Shown here piece after piece: positions 1 to 9,089 of a stretch of 64,000 nt of DNA. Source of the DNA: Bacteroides pyogenes (GTDB taxonomy: Bacteria; Bacteroidota; Bacteroidia; Bacteroidales; Bacteroidaceae); the NCBI RefSeq assembly GCF_014196225.1, contig NZ_JACIDI010000014.1, positions 1-64,000 of the forward strand. The letters are read 5' to 3'. The notes beneath the pieces were generated by a model, which saw only the letters and a program-made list of their open reading frames with translations, had not been told where the DNA came from and did no database searches. The position numbers were made by a program, and so were the translations under genes. Position 1 is the stretch's first letter, and each line of letters opens with the position of its first letter.

Positions 1-75
1 AGCCCCGCAGATGAGAAAAGCGCAGCGGACAAGGTTCAGAAGGGAACAAGGACCAACAAAGAGGATATACATTAA
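1..75 (+). CDS. C-terminal end of an unidentified gene (partial)
   Basis: Frame 1 is open from the first base of the window to a TAA at 73-75 and encodes 24 residues of a charged, Lys/Asp-rich tail ending in NKEDIH. This could be the end of a plus-strand gene whose body lies outside the window. A run this short can be open by chance, so the call rests only on its position and hydrophilic composition. No function can be assigned. Confidence 0.3.
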   Translation, partial: SPADEKSAADKVQKGTRTNKEDIH

Positions 76-130
76 ACCTCGACAGGAATATCCAAGCACT
101 CATAGCCCTGCATATATGCTACGCTGACGA

Positions 131-203
131 GAGGTTGTAAATTAAACTATATCAGCAAAGAATGAAGTATTAACTTTGCTGATATAGTTTAATTTACAAC
201 CTC
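131..203. repeat. Perfect 30-bp inverted repeat with 13-nt loop
   Basis: Bases 131-160 and 174-203 are exact reverse complements, separated by a 13-nt loop. The arms contain GGTTGTAAATTAAACT. A related sequence occurs at 305-328, so the palindrome looks like two facing terminal inverted repeats of an insertion sequence whose transposase is gone, or a MITE-like element. As RNA it would form a long AU-rich hairpin and might also terminate the upstream plus-strand gene. Apart from this and the 305-328 motif, nothing else is recognisable in 76-483. Confidence 0.75.
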
Positions 204-304
204 AAAACTGCGAACGAAGATAATAACAGTAAACAGTAGAGTAGTCAGGAAGAGCTTGTCCGAGAAAGTCTGCAACCTTTATCATTTATTCATTCTGAAT
301 ATGG

Positions 305-328
305 GGTAGTGTAAAATAAACTGTGTCA
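305..328. repeat. Insertion-sequence-terminus-like motif
   Basis: This 24-bp stretch (core GTGTAAAATAAACTGTGTCA) aligns with each arm of the 131-203 palindrome with only a few mismatches. Sequences of this kind resemble terminal repeats of transposases common in Bacteroides, from memory and not from a search. No transposase reading frame lies between or next to the copies, so this is probably a relic. Confidence 0.4.
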
Positions 329-483
329 CACATTGTTTTTCTTTAAAAACTCATCGGTCGAAGAGCGACCAGCGCCAAGGAGGAAGGTTGCAAATTGCAG
401 TCCCTGCGACAAACTTAGAGCAGCGCAGCAAAACGAAAGCAGGGAATCATTTCTTGGACAACCTCTCCGGGCATGTTCAAAGA

Positions 484-2112
484 TTAAAACTGAAAGTAAA
501 TAAACGGCTGTATTTCGGTACTCTGCATCTGAATAACGACATAGATCACCGCCACTACGACTACCGCTTTCCCTATCAGCGGCAAACGAACGACTCCACG
601 TGAGAGGGCATGTTCCCAGCTATCGGGTGCAAAATGAAGCAAGAAGCCGAGCAGCATCAGAGCGAACACACGCCAATATCCTTCAATCAACTGGGGAAGC
701 AATTGCGGACGGAATGCCGTAAAAATCTGCTCCAGCATATTTATCGAGTGTTGGAAATCCGTATTACGAAAGAATATCCAGCAGAAGCAAACAAAATGGA
801 AAGTGATAAAAACGCCTGTACCACGAAGCCATCCGCAGCTTTGCTCACTTTTCTTCCGGCTCATGACAGTTCCCCCGACATTATGCGAATCCGGAGAGAC
901 TCCGCAACGCCTTTCAACACTTCGACCCGTAACAGATATCCACACTTTGTGCAAAGCCAAAGCAATGCCGTGGAACATTCCCCAAACGACGAAATTCCAA
1001 GAAGCTCCGTGCCACAATCCACCCAGAAACATGGTAATGATCAGATTCAGGTATTGCCGGAACTTTCCCCGCCGGTTGCCTCCTAACGATATATACAGAT
1101 AGTCGCGTAGCCACGTAGAGAGCGAGATGTGCCAACGGTGCCAGAACTCGGTGATGGAGGCAGACTTATAAGGAGAATCGAAATTGATGTTGAAGTGGAA
1201 ACCCAACAACAAGGCAATACCGATAGCCATATCGCTATAACCCGAAAAGTCACAATAAATCTGCAAGGCGTAGCCATACACCCCCATCAGGTTCTCTACA
1301 CCCGAATAGAGTGTCGGGTTATCGAAGATGCGCTCTACGAAGTTGACACTGATATAGTCGGATATGACCGCCTTCTTGAAAAGGCCGGAGACAATGAGGA
1401 AGATGCCCCGCCCGAACATCTCCTGCGAGACAAAGAGCGGCTTCCGGATTTGCGGAATGAAATCCCGCGCACGCACAATGGGGCCGGCTACGAGCTGGGG
1501 GAAGAAAGAGACGTAAAAAGCGTAATCGAGGAGACTGGATAGCGGCTTGATCTCCTTCCGGTAGACATCGATGGTATAACTGAGCGACTGGAACGTGAAA
1601 AACGAAATCCCTACCGGCAGGAAAATATCGAGCGCAGTGAAGCTTCCTCCAGTGAAAGAGGTGATGACTCCTCCCAGAAAGTTGGTGTATTTAAAATAGG
1701 CAAGCAACCCCAGATTGATACTCAGACTTGTCGTCACCAATGCCTTACGCTTCCACCCCGTAGCCGTGCGTTCCATACGCTGCGCCAGAAAGAAGTCGGA
1801 AACCGTGACGATGGCAAGCAGAAAGAAATACGTGCCACTGCTTTTATAATAAAAATAGTAAGAGAACAACGTAACAAAAAGAATACGTGCCGTAAACCGA
1901 CGGTTTAGCGTGACGTAAATCGGCAGAAAGGCTGCAAACAGCCACAAGAAGATACCGCTGCTGAATATCATCGGCGCTTGAGGATCGTACACAAGAATAT
2001 CCTTCAGCCGGCCGAAGTCTACGTCGGGTAGAAGCAACGACTCTAATCCGGCGAATACCGCCGCACACGCACACACTTTGCCGAAACCCATATCAATTGG
2101 AAACATAGTCAT
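484..2112 (-). CDS. MBOAT family membrane-bound O-acyltransferase (AlgI-like)
   Basis: This 542-residue polytopic membrane protein belongs to the MBOAT/AlgI family, which passes acyl (usually acetyl) groups across the inner membrane to cell-surface polysaccharides. Family hallmarks are visible: the FWHRWHISLSTWLRDYLY block around residues 323-340 and the GGLWHGASWNF block with the conserved catalytic His near 368. The start overlaps the stop of the upstream SGNH gene by 20 bp, so the two are probably translationally coupled; ATGs at 2106 and 2091 are alternatives and no strong ribosome-binding site decides. The two SGNH esterase-like genes just upstream are the usual periplasmic partners. The acylated substrate cannot be told from the sequence. 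Confidence 0.9.
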   Translation of the reverse strand: MTMFPIDMGFGKVCACAAVFAGLESLLLPDVDFGRLKDILVYDPQAPMIFSSGIFLWLFAAFLPIYVTLNRRFTARILFVTLFSYYFYYKSSGTYFFLLAIVTVSDFFLAQRMERTATGWKRKALVTTSLSINLGLLAYFKYTNFLGGVITSFTGGSFTALDIFLPVGISFFTFQSLSYTIDVYRKEIKPLSSLLDYAFYVSFFPQLVAGPIVRARDFIPQIRKPLFVSQEMFGRGIFLIVSGLFKKAVISDYISVNFVERIFDNPTLYSGVENLMGVYGYALQIYCDFSGYSDMAIGIALLLGFHFNINFDSPYKSASITEFWHRWHISLSTWLRDYLYISLGGNRRGKFRQYLNLIITMFLGGLWHGASWNFVVWGMFHGIALALHKVWISVTGRSVERRCGVSPDSHNVGGTVMSRKKSEQSCGWLRGTGVFITFHFVCFCWIFFRNTDFQHSINMLEQIFTAFRPQLLPQLIEGYWRVFALMLLGFLLHFAPDSWEHALSRGVVRLPLIGKAVVVVAVIYVVIQMQSTEIQPFIYFQF

Positions 2113-3397
2113 TATAAGCGCGGATTATAGCTTGAAACAATAAATCTCCCTGCAGGACGTATCCTTCGGGCAGATAATGCACATGGTCGAAGTGCATCAT
2201 ATTCGCCTCCGTCCAGTTAAGGCAAGCCCTGCGTCGTCCGCCGACCACCTCATACATATCCCAGAGCAGTACCTGATGATCGCCCGCGTATCTGCGGATT
2301 GTTTCCGCCGCTATTGCAGTGCGGGGATTGATAGCATACGTCCGTTTACGTCTTTTTTTGCGGAAACTGTCGTACGACCCCGGCGGCGTAGTCAATAAGA
2401 ACGGCACGTCGGGGAGGGCCCGACGTAACAACTGCATCAGCTCATCCATCTGGCGATAATGCACATTGGCGTTATACCGCCGGTTGTGGCTTTCATTCGT
2501 ACCGAAAGAAACAATAAGCAATTCCGGGCGCAGGGCAGCAATATCGGCTATGCGAACCGGGTGTGTGAATGTGAGAGAAGTAGCCCCGTTCACTCCCATA
2601 TCTACGTAGGATATAGCTCCGAAGGTTTCTGCCAAGCGTATCCCGGCAGTCTGCGGATAAATATGTCCGCGCACGTGGCTGTCGCCGATGTGAACAATAC
2701 GTACCGTATCTTCCGACAGCCCTGTATGCACTTGGCGTAAGCGTTCGAGAAAAGGGGTCAGCACAGCGAGACTGTCTACAATTTCATTATGTCCCGTACC
2801 ACGGAACACATCGGGAAACTTTACCTGTACAGCCACTTTCACAGCCTCGCGGTTCATCAGCTCCTGCAAAGGCTTCATCTTCCTCAAAGGATGCTCCGAT
2901 GCGGCTGTTTGCGGCAAAGAATCCTGAGCCGCCGCTTCGGACAGTGGAAAGAAGAAAGACAGCAGCACCGCAAGAGACAAAGCCTTCAACAACTGCCTGC
3001 CCTCACTTCCGGCAGAAACACCGGAAGGTGAATACTCTATCAGCTGAGACTTTACTCTACCGACAGAAACAACGGAAGGTAAAATCGTCACCGGAAGCAA
3101 ATACCCTATTAGCCAAGACTTTACTCTACCGACAGAAACAACGAAAGGTGGCAACATTGCCGGAGAGAATCCGAGTGTTACCCATGAAAAGCTAAACGAC
3201 AACCGCAACAAATCGAATATCGTCCGCAAGAAACTAAATGGCAACCGCGAGAAAGCAAATGGCAATAAAGAAAAGCCGGGCGTCGTCCACGAGAGACCGA
3301 ACGACAGTCGCGAAAGAACCCTTGTCCGGAAAAGCCTGAAAAGAAATAGCACCGCCGGAGAGAGAATCGGCAAGCGGTATTCAATCGCCTTTCTCAT
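2093..3397 (-). CDS. SGNH/GDSL-type esterase with repeat-expanded N-terminus
   Basis: This 434-residue protein has the SGNH hydrolase blocks: HIGDSH near residues 236-241 (nucleophile Ser), SFGTNES (block III/Asn) and a C-terminal DHVHY segment supplying Asp/His. It probably acts in the periplasm as an O-acetyl transferase or esterase partner of the MBOAT protein. The start at 3397 is chosen because AAAGGAGG lies about 6 nt upstream of it; it overlaps the upstream gene by 17 bp. Residues 1-135 are oddly repetitive (SVGRVKS occurs twice, with runs of Phe/Leu/Ser). A normal-looking secretion signal ending in AAAQDS follows at about 136-160, as if repeats had expanded inside the leader. Whether the long leader is translated and exported is uncertain. 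Confidence 0.8.
   Translation of the reverse strand: MRKAIEYRLPILSPAVLFLFRLFRTRVLSRLSFGLSWTTPGFSLLPFAFSRLPFSFLRTIFDLLRLSFSFSWVTLGFSPAMLPPFVVSVGRVKSWLIGYLLPVTILPSVVSVGRVKSQLIEYSPSGVSAGSEGRQLLKALSLAVLLSFFFPLSEAAAQDSLPQTAASEHPLRKMKPLQELMNREAVKVAVQVKFPDVFRGTGHNEIVDSLAVLTPFLERLRQVHTGLSEDTVRIVHIGDSHVRGHIYPQTAGIRLAETFGAISYVDMGVNGATSLTFTHPVRIADIAALRPELLIVSFGTNESHNRRYNANVHYRQMDELMQLLRRALPDVPFLLTTPPGSYDSFRKKRRKRTYAINPRTAIAAETIRRYAGDHQVLLWDMYEVVGGRRRACLNWTEANMMHFDHVHYLPEGYVLQGDLLFQAIIRAYNDYVSN
3020..3330. repeat. In-gene repeat block: ~69-bp direct duplication plus ~22-bp degenerate units
   Basis: Bases about 3020-3088 and 3090-3158 are near-identical copies sharing GACTTTACTCTACCGACAGA. Next to them, 3186-3330 contains degenerate units of 20-22 bp that start with GAAA and contain motifs such as AATGGCAACCGCGA, at about 3186, 3208, 3230, 3251, 3271, 3292 and 3313. 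The block lies in the 5' part of the SGNH gene, and the 69-bp spacing keeps the frame. Confidence 0.65.
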
Positions 3398-4757
3398 AAG
3401 AACGCCTCCTTTCATGCTGTTCTCTCCCGTATATCAACGCTTCATAAAGCAGACCCGCCAGATAATGCCCGCCACGGAAATTGATATGAGTGTAATCATA
3501 ATTCGCCATCGAAGGTTTGGCATGTACCAGCTTTGCCATACTTCCCTCGCCACCCATGGCTTCGTACATATTCCAGAAAGCGATTCTACTTTCAGCTGCG
3601 ATATTCTGTTGGTAACGGATCAGGTTTTTCACTCCCGGCATGGTACGAACATCACCGGTTTCGGTCTTATAATTGCGGTCGCCCACGCTCAGCAGAAGAA
3701 TGCCCGCTTGCGGGAAACAGTTTTTCAAATGCTCGACAGATGCAAGCAGCCCCTTGCGGTATCCGTCATAATTCCGCCCATGCTTGGTAACCACGTTCAG
3801 CCCATATTCAAGAATAATCAAATCGTATGGACGCTGCCGGTTAAACTGATGCAACATATTTGCTGATATGCCGCGCAGTGATAACCCGGAACTGCCGCGT
3901 AATGAGAAATTATCCAGAACGATCCCCTCTTTACCATCCATCGCAAGACCGTAGAAGAGAGCAGAATCAGCCCGATCTACAGACCAGCGAACGGACCCGA
4001 TGTTCCCTTCCACCGACACCTGCCGTAATTCGCGAGAAGGAACGCACACGTACTCTTTACTCTGGCCGCGGTTCACACGCACACTCAGAGCCACCGTATC
4101 TTTGTTATAAAAGAAGATGGAGGCTTGCCCGCACGTATCCAATAAAGAGGCGTATTTGCTCTGACCACGCAGTTCTACATACGCTCCTTTGCGAGGCACA
4201 AAATAATGTCCGGAAACCCCTTGTTTCTTTCTGTCGAAGGAGGATCGATCCGTCACGGCATGGCTCGACCATCCGTCGAACGTATGCCGCACGGTAGGCC
4301 GATAGCCGTTGATGGCAGAAGTGATCGTCACAAAGCCCACCCCACATCCGCCAAAACGTTTCTGAAGCATTTCCCGCAGGTCGGCAGTGAAAATATCCGC
4401 TTCGATGAAAGAGTCGCCAAACACAGCTATGCGCACATGCCCTCCACTGTCCGACAAGCGATCGATCGCTTCGTAGAAAGGCTTCATTCCACGATAAGTA
4501 GAGTCACTGTAATCCTCGATGCAGGTCATACCTGATCGGCAAGTGTCGATAAAAGTCGGCTTCGAGAGCGGTGCCGGAATGACGCTATCCGAATCGACCG
4601 CCGTTTCGCCCGGATCAGGCAGCCTCAAATCGGCCAAAAGATCGACACGCCTCAACGAATGCCCACCTATCCGGATCGCAGGCAACCAATGAAGCGCGAA
4701 CAAGAAAAGAAACACAATCAGCGCCAACCACAACGAGTATGTCAAATAATTTTTCAT
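3381..4757 (-). CDS. SGNH/GDSL hydrolase family protein, membrane-anchored
   Basis: This 458-residue protein starts with a single hydrophobic segment (residues about 6-25), which suggests a periplasmic enzyme anchored in the inner membrane. SGNH motifs are IAVFGDSFIEAD (nucleophile Ser), LEYGLNV and a C-terminal YTHINFRGG supplying His. The start at 4757 (MKNYLTYSLW) is preferred over an ATG 57 bp upstream, whose extra 19 residues precede the membrane anchor and look unlike a leader. It is the first gene of a unit with the second SGNH gene and the MBOAT gene, and their overlaps of 17-20 bp indicate one transcript. A role in O-acetylation of a surface glycan is inferred from this pairing. Confidence 0.85.
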   Translation of the reverse strand: MKNYLTYSLWLALIVFLFLFALHWLPAIRIGGHSLRRVDLLADLRLPDPGETAVDSDSVIPAPLSKPTFIDTCRSGMTCIEDYSDSTYRGMKPFYEAIDRLSDSGGHVRIAVFGDSFIEADIFTADLREMLQKRFGGCGVGFVTITSAINGYRPTVRHTFDGWSSHAVTDRSSFDRKKQGVSGHYFVPRKGAYVELRGQSKYASLLDTCGQASIFFYNKDTVALSVRVNRGQSKEYVCVPSRELRQVSVEGNIGSVRWSVDRADSALFYGLAMDGKEGIVLDNFSLRGSSGLSLRGISANMLHQFNRQRPYDLIILEYGLNVVTKHGRNYDGYRKGLLASVEHLKNCFPQAGILLLSVGDRNYKTETGDVRTMPGVKNLIRYQQNIAAESRIAFWNMYEAMGGEGSMAKLVHAKPSMANYDYTHINFRGGHYLAGLLYEALIYGREQHERRRSYEKGD

Positions 4758-5002
4758 AATTCCAATATTATTTTGTGTGCCTCGAATAAAGCAGACAGAC
4801 AAAAGAGAGCGCAAAGATAAGCAAAAGAGAGAAATAAAGAGTTCTCCGGAAATAGAAAATCAGAGTTGAAGCTTTTATGAATCAAAACCTTTTTTTTAGG
4901 GCAAACCACCATAAAAGCAGTATTTTACATATCCCAGTAGAAGCTTTGCAGGCAGAAACCGGAGAAGCAGATGACTGCAGGAATTGCTCACCCCACCCGA
5001 CA

Positions 5003-5150
5003 GGTATACACGGCGGATATGGTAGGCATATATAGTCAGCACGGTGGGTATATATAGCCACGATGGTGGGTATATATGGTCAGGGTGGTTGAGTATATAT
5101 GGCCAGCACGGTAGGCATATATGGACAAGAACAATAACCATATATGAACC
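5003..5150. repeat. Array of TATATA boxes with a 22-23 bp period
   Basis: Seven units, each built on GG(T/C)ATATATGG followed by a purine-rich half, begin at about 5003, 5025, 5047, 5069, 5092, 5114 and 5137. The spacing is 22 or 23 bp throughout. The array lies about 250-390 bp upstream of the SGNH/MBOAT operon and downstream of the efflux operon. A related array is found at 19352-19470. The rest of 4758-5277 holds no gene that I can support. Confidence 0.8.
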
Positions 5151-5277
5151 GTCCGATGGATTTTATTTCAGCCTTTCTTTCCCCCCCCAATTACCGAGAA
5201 AGCAATATTCCGATATGGGCGAACATTGTTTTCTTTGGTACATCTCCGATGTGATAACTTCATGCTTATAAAAACCA

Positions 5278-5350
5278 TCTGCCTAAAAAAATCGCGTTTG
5301 ACTAAAGAAACATTTCTATCCTTCTAAACGCAAAAATCTTTTTAGGCAGA
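5278..5350 (-). terminator. Imperfect long inverted repeat, probable terminator of the efflux operon
   Basis: TCTGCCTAAAAA at 5278-5289 pairs with TTTTTAGGCAGA at 5339-5350, and AAACGC/GCGTTT extends the stem inward around a 26-nt loop. It lies about 140 nt past the stop of the last efflux-operon gene, with A/T tracts inside the stem. A terminator role is inferred; a clean U-tract after the stem is lacking. Confidence 0.4.
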
Positions 5351-5487
5351 GGTAGCTCCTCCCGTAACGTAAGCTCGGCAAAGATTGCCTGCACTTCGCA
5401 TTTTTCCTTAAACAGGTTCTATGCGTGCGCATTCTACCAAACGATACTCAAAGAGTTTTGTTTCAGGAGTATCACTCCAAGAGACAA

Positions 5488-5781
5488 TCAAATAGTCCGT
5501 TCGATGTTCCACACGAAAGCACGCAAGCCCAATTGCTCCGTCTGCAAATCCATCTTATGCAACACTTCGAGCAACGGCTCTACCTTTTCATCATCCACCA
5601 CCGTGAGGATGGCAGAGCACATGCCCGGCCATGCGTGGCTGCCGAAGTGCGGGTCGCCGGTGCGGGAACCGCGCCCCTGCACCTTTTCCATATAAGTGAA
5701 TCCACGGCAATTCAAGCGGTCGAGCAATGCGATGATACGCTCGTAATAAGCTTGGTCGAAGGTTATCAATACTGATTTCAT
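5488..5781 (-). CDS. PG0541-type transporter-associated small protein (PII-like)
   Basis: This 97-residue soluble protein starts MKSVLITFDQAYYERI and resembles the small PII-like, ferredoxin-fold proteins (PG0541 family) encoded beside RND pumps in Bacteroidales. It is the last gene of the efflux operon, 28 bp after the RND permease. No catalytic motif is visible. By analogy with PII-like proteins it may sense a ligand and modulate the pump, but that is inference. The family assignment is from memory of sequence and context. Confidence 0.75.
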   Translation of the reverse strand: MKSVLITFDQAYYERIIALLDRLNCRGFTYMEKVQGRGSRTGDPHFGSHAWPGMCSAILTVVDDEKVEPLLEVLHKMDLQTEQLGLRAFVWNIERTI

Positions 5782-5809
5782 CTTTCTCCTGTACTATTTA
5801 GTGACAATA

Positions 5810-8800
5810 CTATGCTTTAGATTCTTCGAAATATGCGTTCAACACTTGTTGATTGCGCAGCTTGCGGCGCTGGTTCCTAATGCCTACCCCTGCAAACACA
5901 GAATACAAAGTAGGGATGAGAATCAGTGTCAGCACCGTAGACACGGTAAGCCCGCCGATAACGGCAATGGCCATCGGGCTCCACATTTCGGAACCCTGTC
6001 CGCCCCCCACAGCCATCGGTATCATACCGAGCACGGTCGTAGCGGTAGTCATCAATACCGGACGGAGGCGGCTCTTGCCCGATGTGACTACGGCGTTCAG
6101 CACCGCCATGCCCCGCTCGCGACAAAGCGAAATATATTCGATAAGCACAATACCGTTCTTTACCACAATACCAATGAGCATGATGGAGCCAAGCAAGCTC
6201 ATTACACTCAGCGTACTTCCGGTAAAGAACAAAGCCATGAGCACGCCGCTGAACGCAAAAGGCAACGAGAACATGATAATAAACGGATAGGTGAGCGACT
6301 CGAACTGGGCAGCCATTACAATAAATACAAGGATAATAATCAGAAGCCCCAACGTACCCAAGTCGCGGAAGGAGTCCTGCTGATCTTCATACGAACCCGC
6401 TACCTGAATGCTGACCCCTGCCGGAATATCCATCTTATCGATAATAGCATTTCCTGCTTTCACTACATTTCCTAAAGGAGCGCCGGAGATAATGGCAGAA
6501 ACAGTCACAATACGCTCCCGGTCTTTACGCTCGATGGTCGGCGGCGCAAAACGTTCGACCACTTTGCCCAAATCCTTCACGCGAACCGGCTCTCCCCTGC
6601 TGTTGTAAATCAGGATGTTTTCAATATCCTCCAGAGTTGTACGGAATTCGGGAGCGTTGCGTACTTTAATATCATACTCTTCACCGTCTTCACGGTATTT
6701 CGAAGCTACCGACCCATTAATACGGTTGCGTACGGCCATACCGGCAGTCGACAAGTTCAACCCGTGCATGGCTAGTTTCTCACGGTCGAAGTCCACCTGA
6801 TATTCCGGCAGATAGTCGCTCCGGCTGATGTTCACCTCAGACACGCCTTTCACTTGCAGCAATGCACGCTTCAGACGGGCCGACACGCTATCAGTCATAG
6901 CCATGTCGTAACCATACACTTCGAAATCGGCGCTTGCCTGTGCAGCCATACCCGAATTGCTTCCTCCCAGAATCACCCGCGCCTTGTCCAACTCCGGATA
7001 AGCCTTCAGGTCTTCACGCATCTCATCGCATACTTGCTCCAAAGTAATGTCGCGCTCGCCCGGATCGACCAGACGCATATTGAAAGAGATGATATGCGAA
7101 CCGTTGGATTGCATCGAAGCCCACGTATTGTCCGAATCGGCCTGCCCCACCGTGTAGTTGCAGACTACCAATATACCTTCATACTTTGTGAGCCATTGCT
7201 TCGTCAGCCTCTCGGCAAGTTCTTGCGCCATCTCCTTCCGTGCCCCGACAGGCAATTCCAGATTGATCGAGATACGTGCATTGTCCTGAGCCGGGAAAAA
7301 TTCCGTACCAATGCCTTTCATACTGAACAAGCTCAGTACGAAGAAAGCAATACAACCCATAATGACAACGGTCCGGTGACGCACCGCCCAGTTCAGCATT
7401 TTCGCATATCCGGTATCCAACTTATCCAGTGCCTTTTCTACGGGAGTAAAAAACAAGGTGAAGAGTCTGGTTTGCTTCTTTTGCAGGCGAAGCAACTGCG
7501 AACAGAGCATCGGTGTGAGCGACAGCGCCGACATAGTAGAAACCAGCATGATGACACACATCATCCAGCCCAATTGCTTGAAAAGCACTCCCGACATGCC
7601 GCTGACCATTGTCAGAGGGAAGAATACGGCAATCATCGTCAGCGTAGAAGCGACAACGGAGATAGCCACCTCGTTCGTGCCATGTATGGCAGCCTGCTTC
7701 GGATCCGAACCACGTTCTATATGGGTGGTCACATTCTCAAGCACTACAATCGCATCGTCCACCACCATACCGATAGCAATGGAAAGAGAAGAAAGCGAAA
7801 TGATGTTGATCGAGTTTCCGGTTATTGCCAGATAGATAAAAGAAGCAATGAGCGAAAGCGGAATAGTGATACAGATAATCAGCGTAGCCCGCCACCTTCC
7901 CAAGAAAAGGAAAACAACCAGTACCACGAACAGCAACGCGTACATCACCGTTTCCGCCAAGCTGTCGATGGTATTCAAAATGTTATCGGACGTATCGACA
8001 ATCATTCCCAGCTTCACATCGCTCGGCAAGCTTTTCTGCAAACGGGGCAGAACTTCCGCCACTTTCTTGGATATATCTACCGAATTGGCTCCCGACTGCT
8101 TCTGAATAACAATCATCGCACCCTTCACGCCATTGTTATAGGTTTCTTGTGCCCGCTCTTTTACCGTGTCGGCAACTTTCGCTACATCACGCAAAAAAAC
8201 ATTGGCCCCATTATGCGTACCTACTACAATATTCTCCAACTGACGGGCATCTTTAAACTCACCTTCCACACGTAACGAATAAGTGTCGCTTCCAATATCG
8301 AAATTACCCCCCGGAATATTCTTGTTCTCCGCGCCGATAACGGCACTGATCGATTCCACAGTCAGCCGGTAGGCTTCCAGCTTATTCGGGTCGCAATATA
8401 CCTGAATCTCACGTTTTGGCGCACCGCTGATGGACACTGTTCCTACTCCCGGGATACGCGCTAACGGGTTCACGACACGGTCGTCCAAGATTTTATAAAG
8501 CGCTGCCTGACTTTCATTGGCCTGCACCGACAGAATCACAATCGGGATCATGTCCGTACTGAACTTGAAAATAACCGGATTGTCTACCGCATCAGGAAGT
8601 TGGGAGCGCACCATATCGAGCTTATCACGCACATCGTTGGTGATCACATCAATATCGTTGCCAAACTCGAACTCCAGTGTGATGAGCGACATGTTCTCCG
8701 AAGAACGGGACATGATATGTTTCAGGTTGCTCACCGAGTTCAAGCTATTCTCCAACGGGCGTGTCACGTTATTCTCTATATCCGAAGCGCTTGCTCCCGG

Positions 8801-8953
8801 ATAAGCAGTCAGCACCATAATCGTATTCGTATCTATGTCAGGATACAAGTCGATAGGCAACTTAGATAAAGAGAAAAGACCAAATATCACCACTGCCAGA
8901 AAGCAGAGCGAGGTCATAATCGGCTTTTTAACCGCACCTTCGTATAAACTCAT
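5810..8953 (-). CDS. RND (HAE1/AcrB-like) multidrug efflux permease
   Basis: This is the inner-membrane proton-driven pump of a tripartite efflux system; at 1047 residues it has the standard AcrB-type length. The N-terminus shows the usual first membrane helix followed by LPIDLYPDID and AYPGAS. The transmembrane-4 acidic pair that relays protons is seen as IGMVVDDAIVV (Asp about 399-400). The second half repeats the topology with SLLGSIMLIGIVVKNGIVLIE. The start at 8953 (MSLYEGAVKKP) matches family N-termini; an in-frame ATG 57 bp upstream is less likely. It lies downstream of the adaptor and outer-membrane channel genes. The substrate range cannot be read from the sequence. Confidence 0.95.
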   Translation of the reverse strand: MSLYEGAVKKPIMTSLCFLAVVIFGLFSLSKLPIDLYPDIDTNTIMVLTAYPGASASDIENNVTRPLENSLNSVSNLKHIMSRSSENMSLITLEFEFGNDIDVITNDVRDKLDMVRSQLPDAVDNPVIFKFSTDMIPIVILSVQANESQAALYKILDDRVVNPLARIPGVGTVSISGAPKREIQVYCDPNKLEAYRLTVESISAVIGAENKNIPGGNFDIGSDTYSLRVEGEFKDARQLENIVVGTHNGANVFLRDVAKVADTVKERAQETYNNGVKGAMIVIQKQSGANSVDISKKVAEVLPRLQKSLPSDVKLGMIVDTSDNILNTIDSLAETVMYALLFVVLVVFLFLGRWRATLIICITIPLSLIASFIYLAITGNSINIISLSSLSIAIGMVVDDAIVVLENVTTHIERGSDPKQAAIHGTNEVAISVVASTLTMIAVFFPLTMVSGMSGVLFKQLGWMMCVIMLVSTMSALSLTPMLCSQLLRLQKKQTRLFTLFFTPVEKALDKLDTGYAKMLNWAVRHRTVVIMGCIAFFVLSLFSMKGIGTEFFPAQDNARISINLELPVGARKEMAQELAERLTKQWLTKYEGILVVCNYTVGQADSDNTWASMQSNGSHIISFNMRLVDPGERDITLEQVCDEMREDLKAYPELDKARVILGGSNSGMAAQASADFEVYGYDMAMTDSVSARLKRALLQVKGVSEVNISRSDYLPEYQVDFDREKLAMHGLNLSTAGMAVRNRINGSVASKYREDGEEYDIKVRNAPEFRTTLEDIENILIYNSRGEPVRVKDLGKVVERFAPPTIERKDRERIVTVSAIISGAPLGNVVKAGNAIIDKMDIPAGVSIQVAGSYEDQQDSFRDLGTLGLLIIILVFIVMAAQFESLTYPFIIMFSLPFAFSGVLMALFFTGSTLSVMSLLGSIMLIGIVVKNGIVLIEYISLCRERGMAVLNAVVTSGKSRLRPVLMTTATTVLGMIPMAVGGGQGSEMWSPMAIAVIGGLTVSTVLTLILIPTLYSVFAGVGIRNQRRKLRNQQVLNAYFEESKA

Positions 8954-9089
8954 TTCTTCTATAATTAAATTGTTGGCAATAAGTTGTCGGCCATTCCACA
9001 ATCGGGACAATGACGTCCGGCAACGTTACCGACAAGCTGTCGCAATTGTCCCGATTATTTATCCGGGCCTCATCACTTATTGTCGTTTT

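Noticed and set aside
4896..5141. 81-codon minus-strand frame over the TATATA array
   Set aside because: Repetitive translation (IYPPSWLYIP-type) generated by the 22-bp units, no ribosome-binding site.
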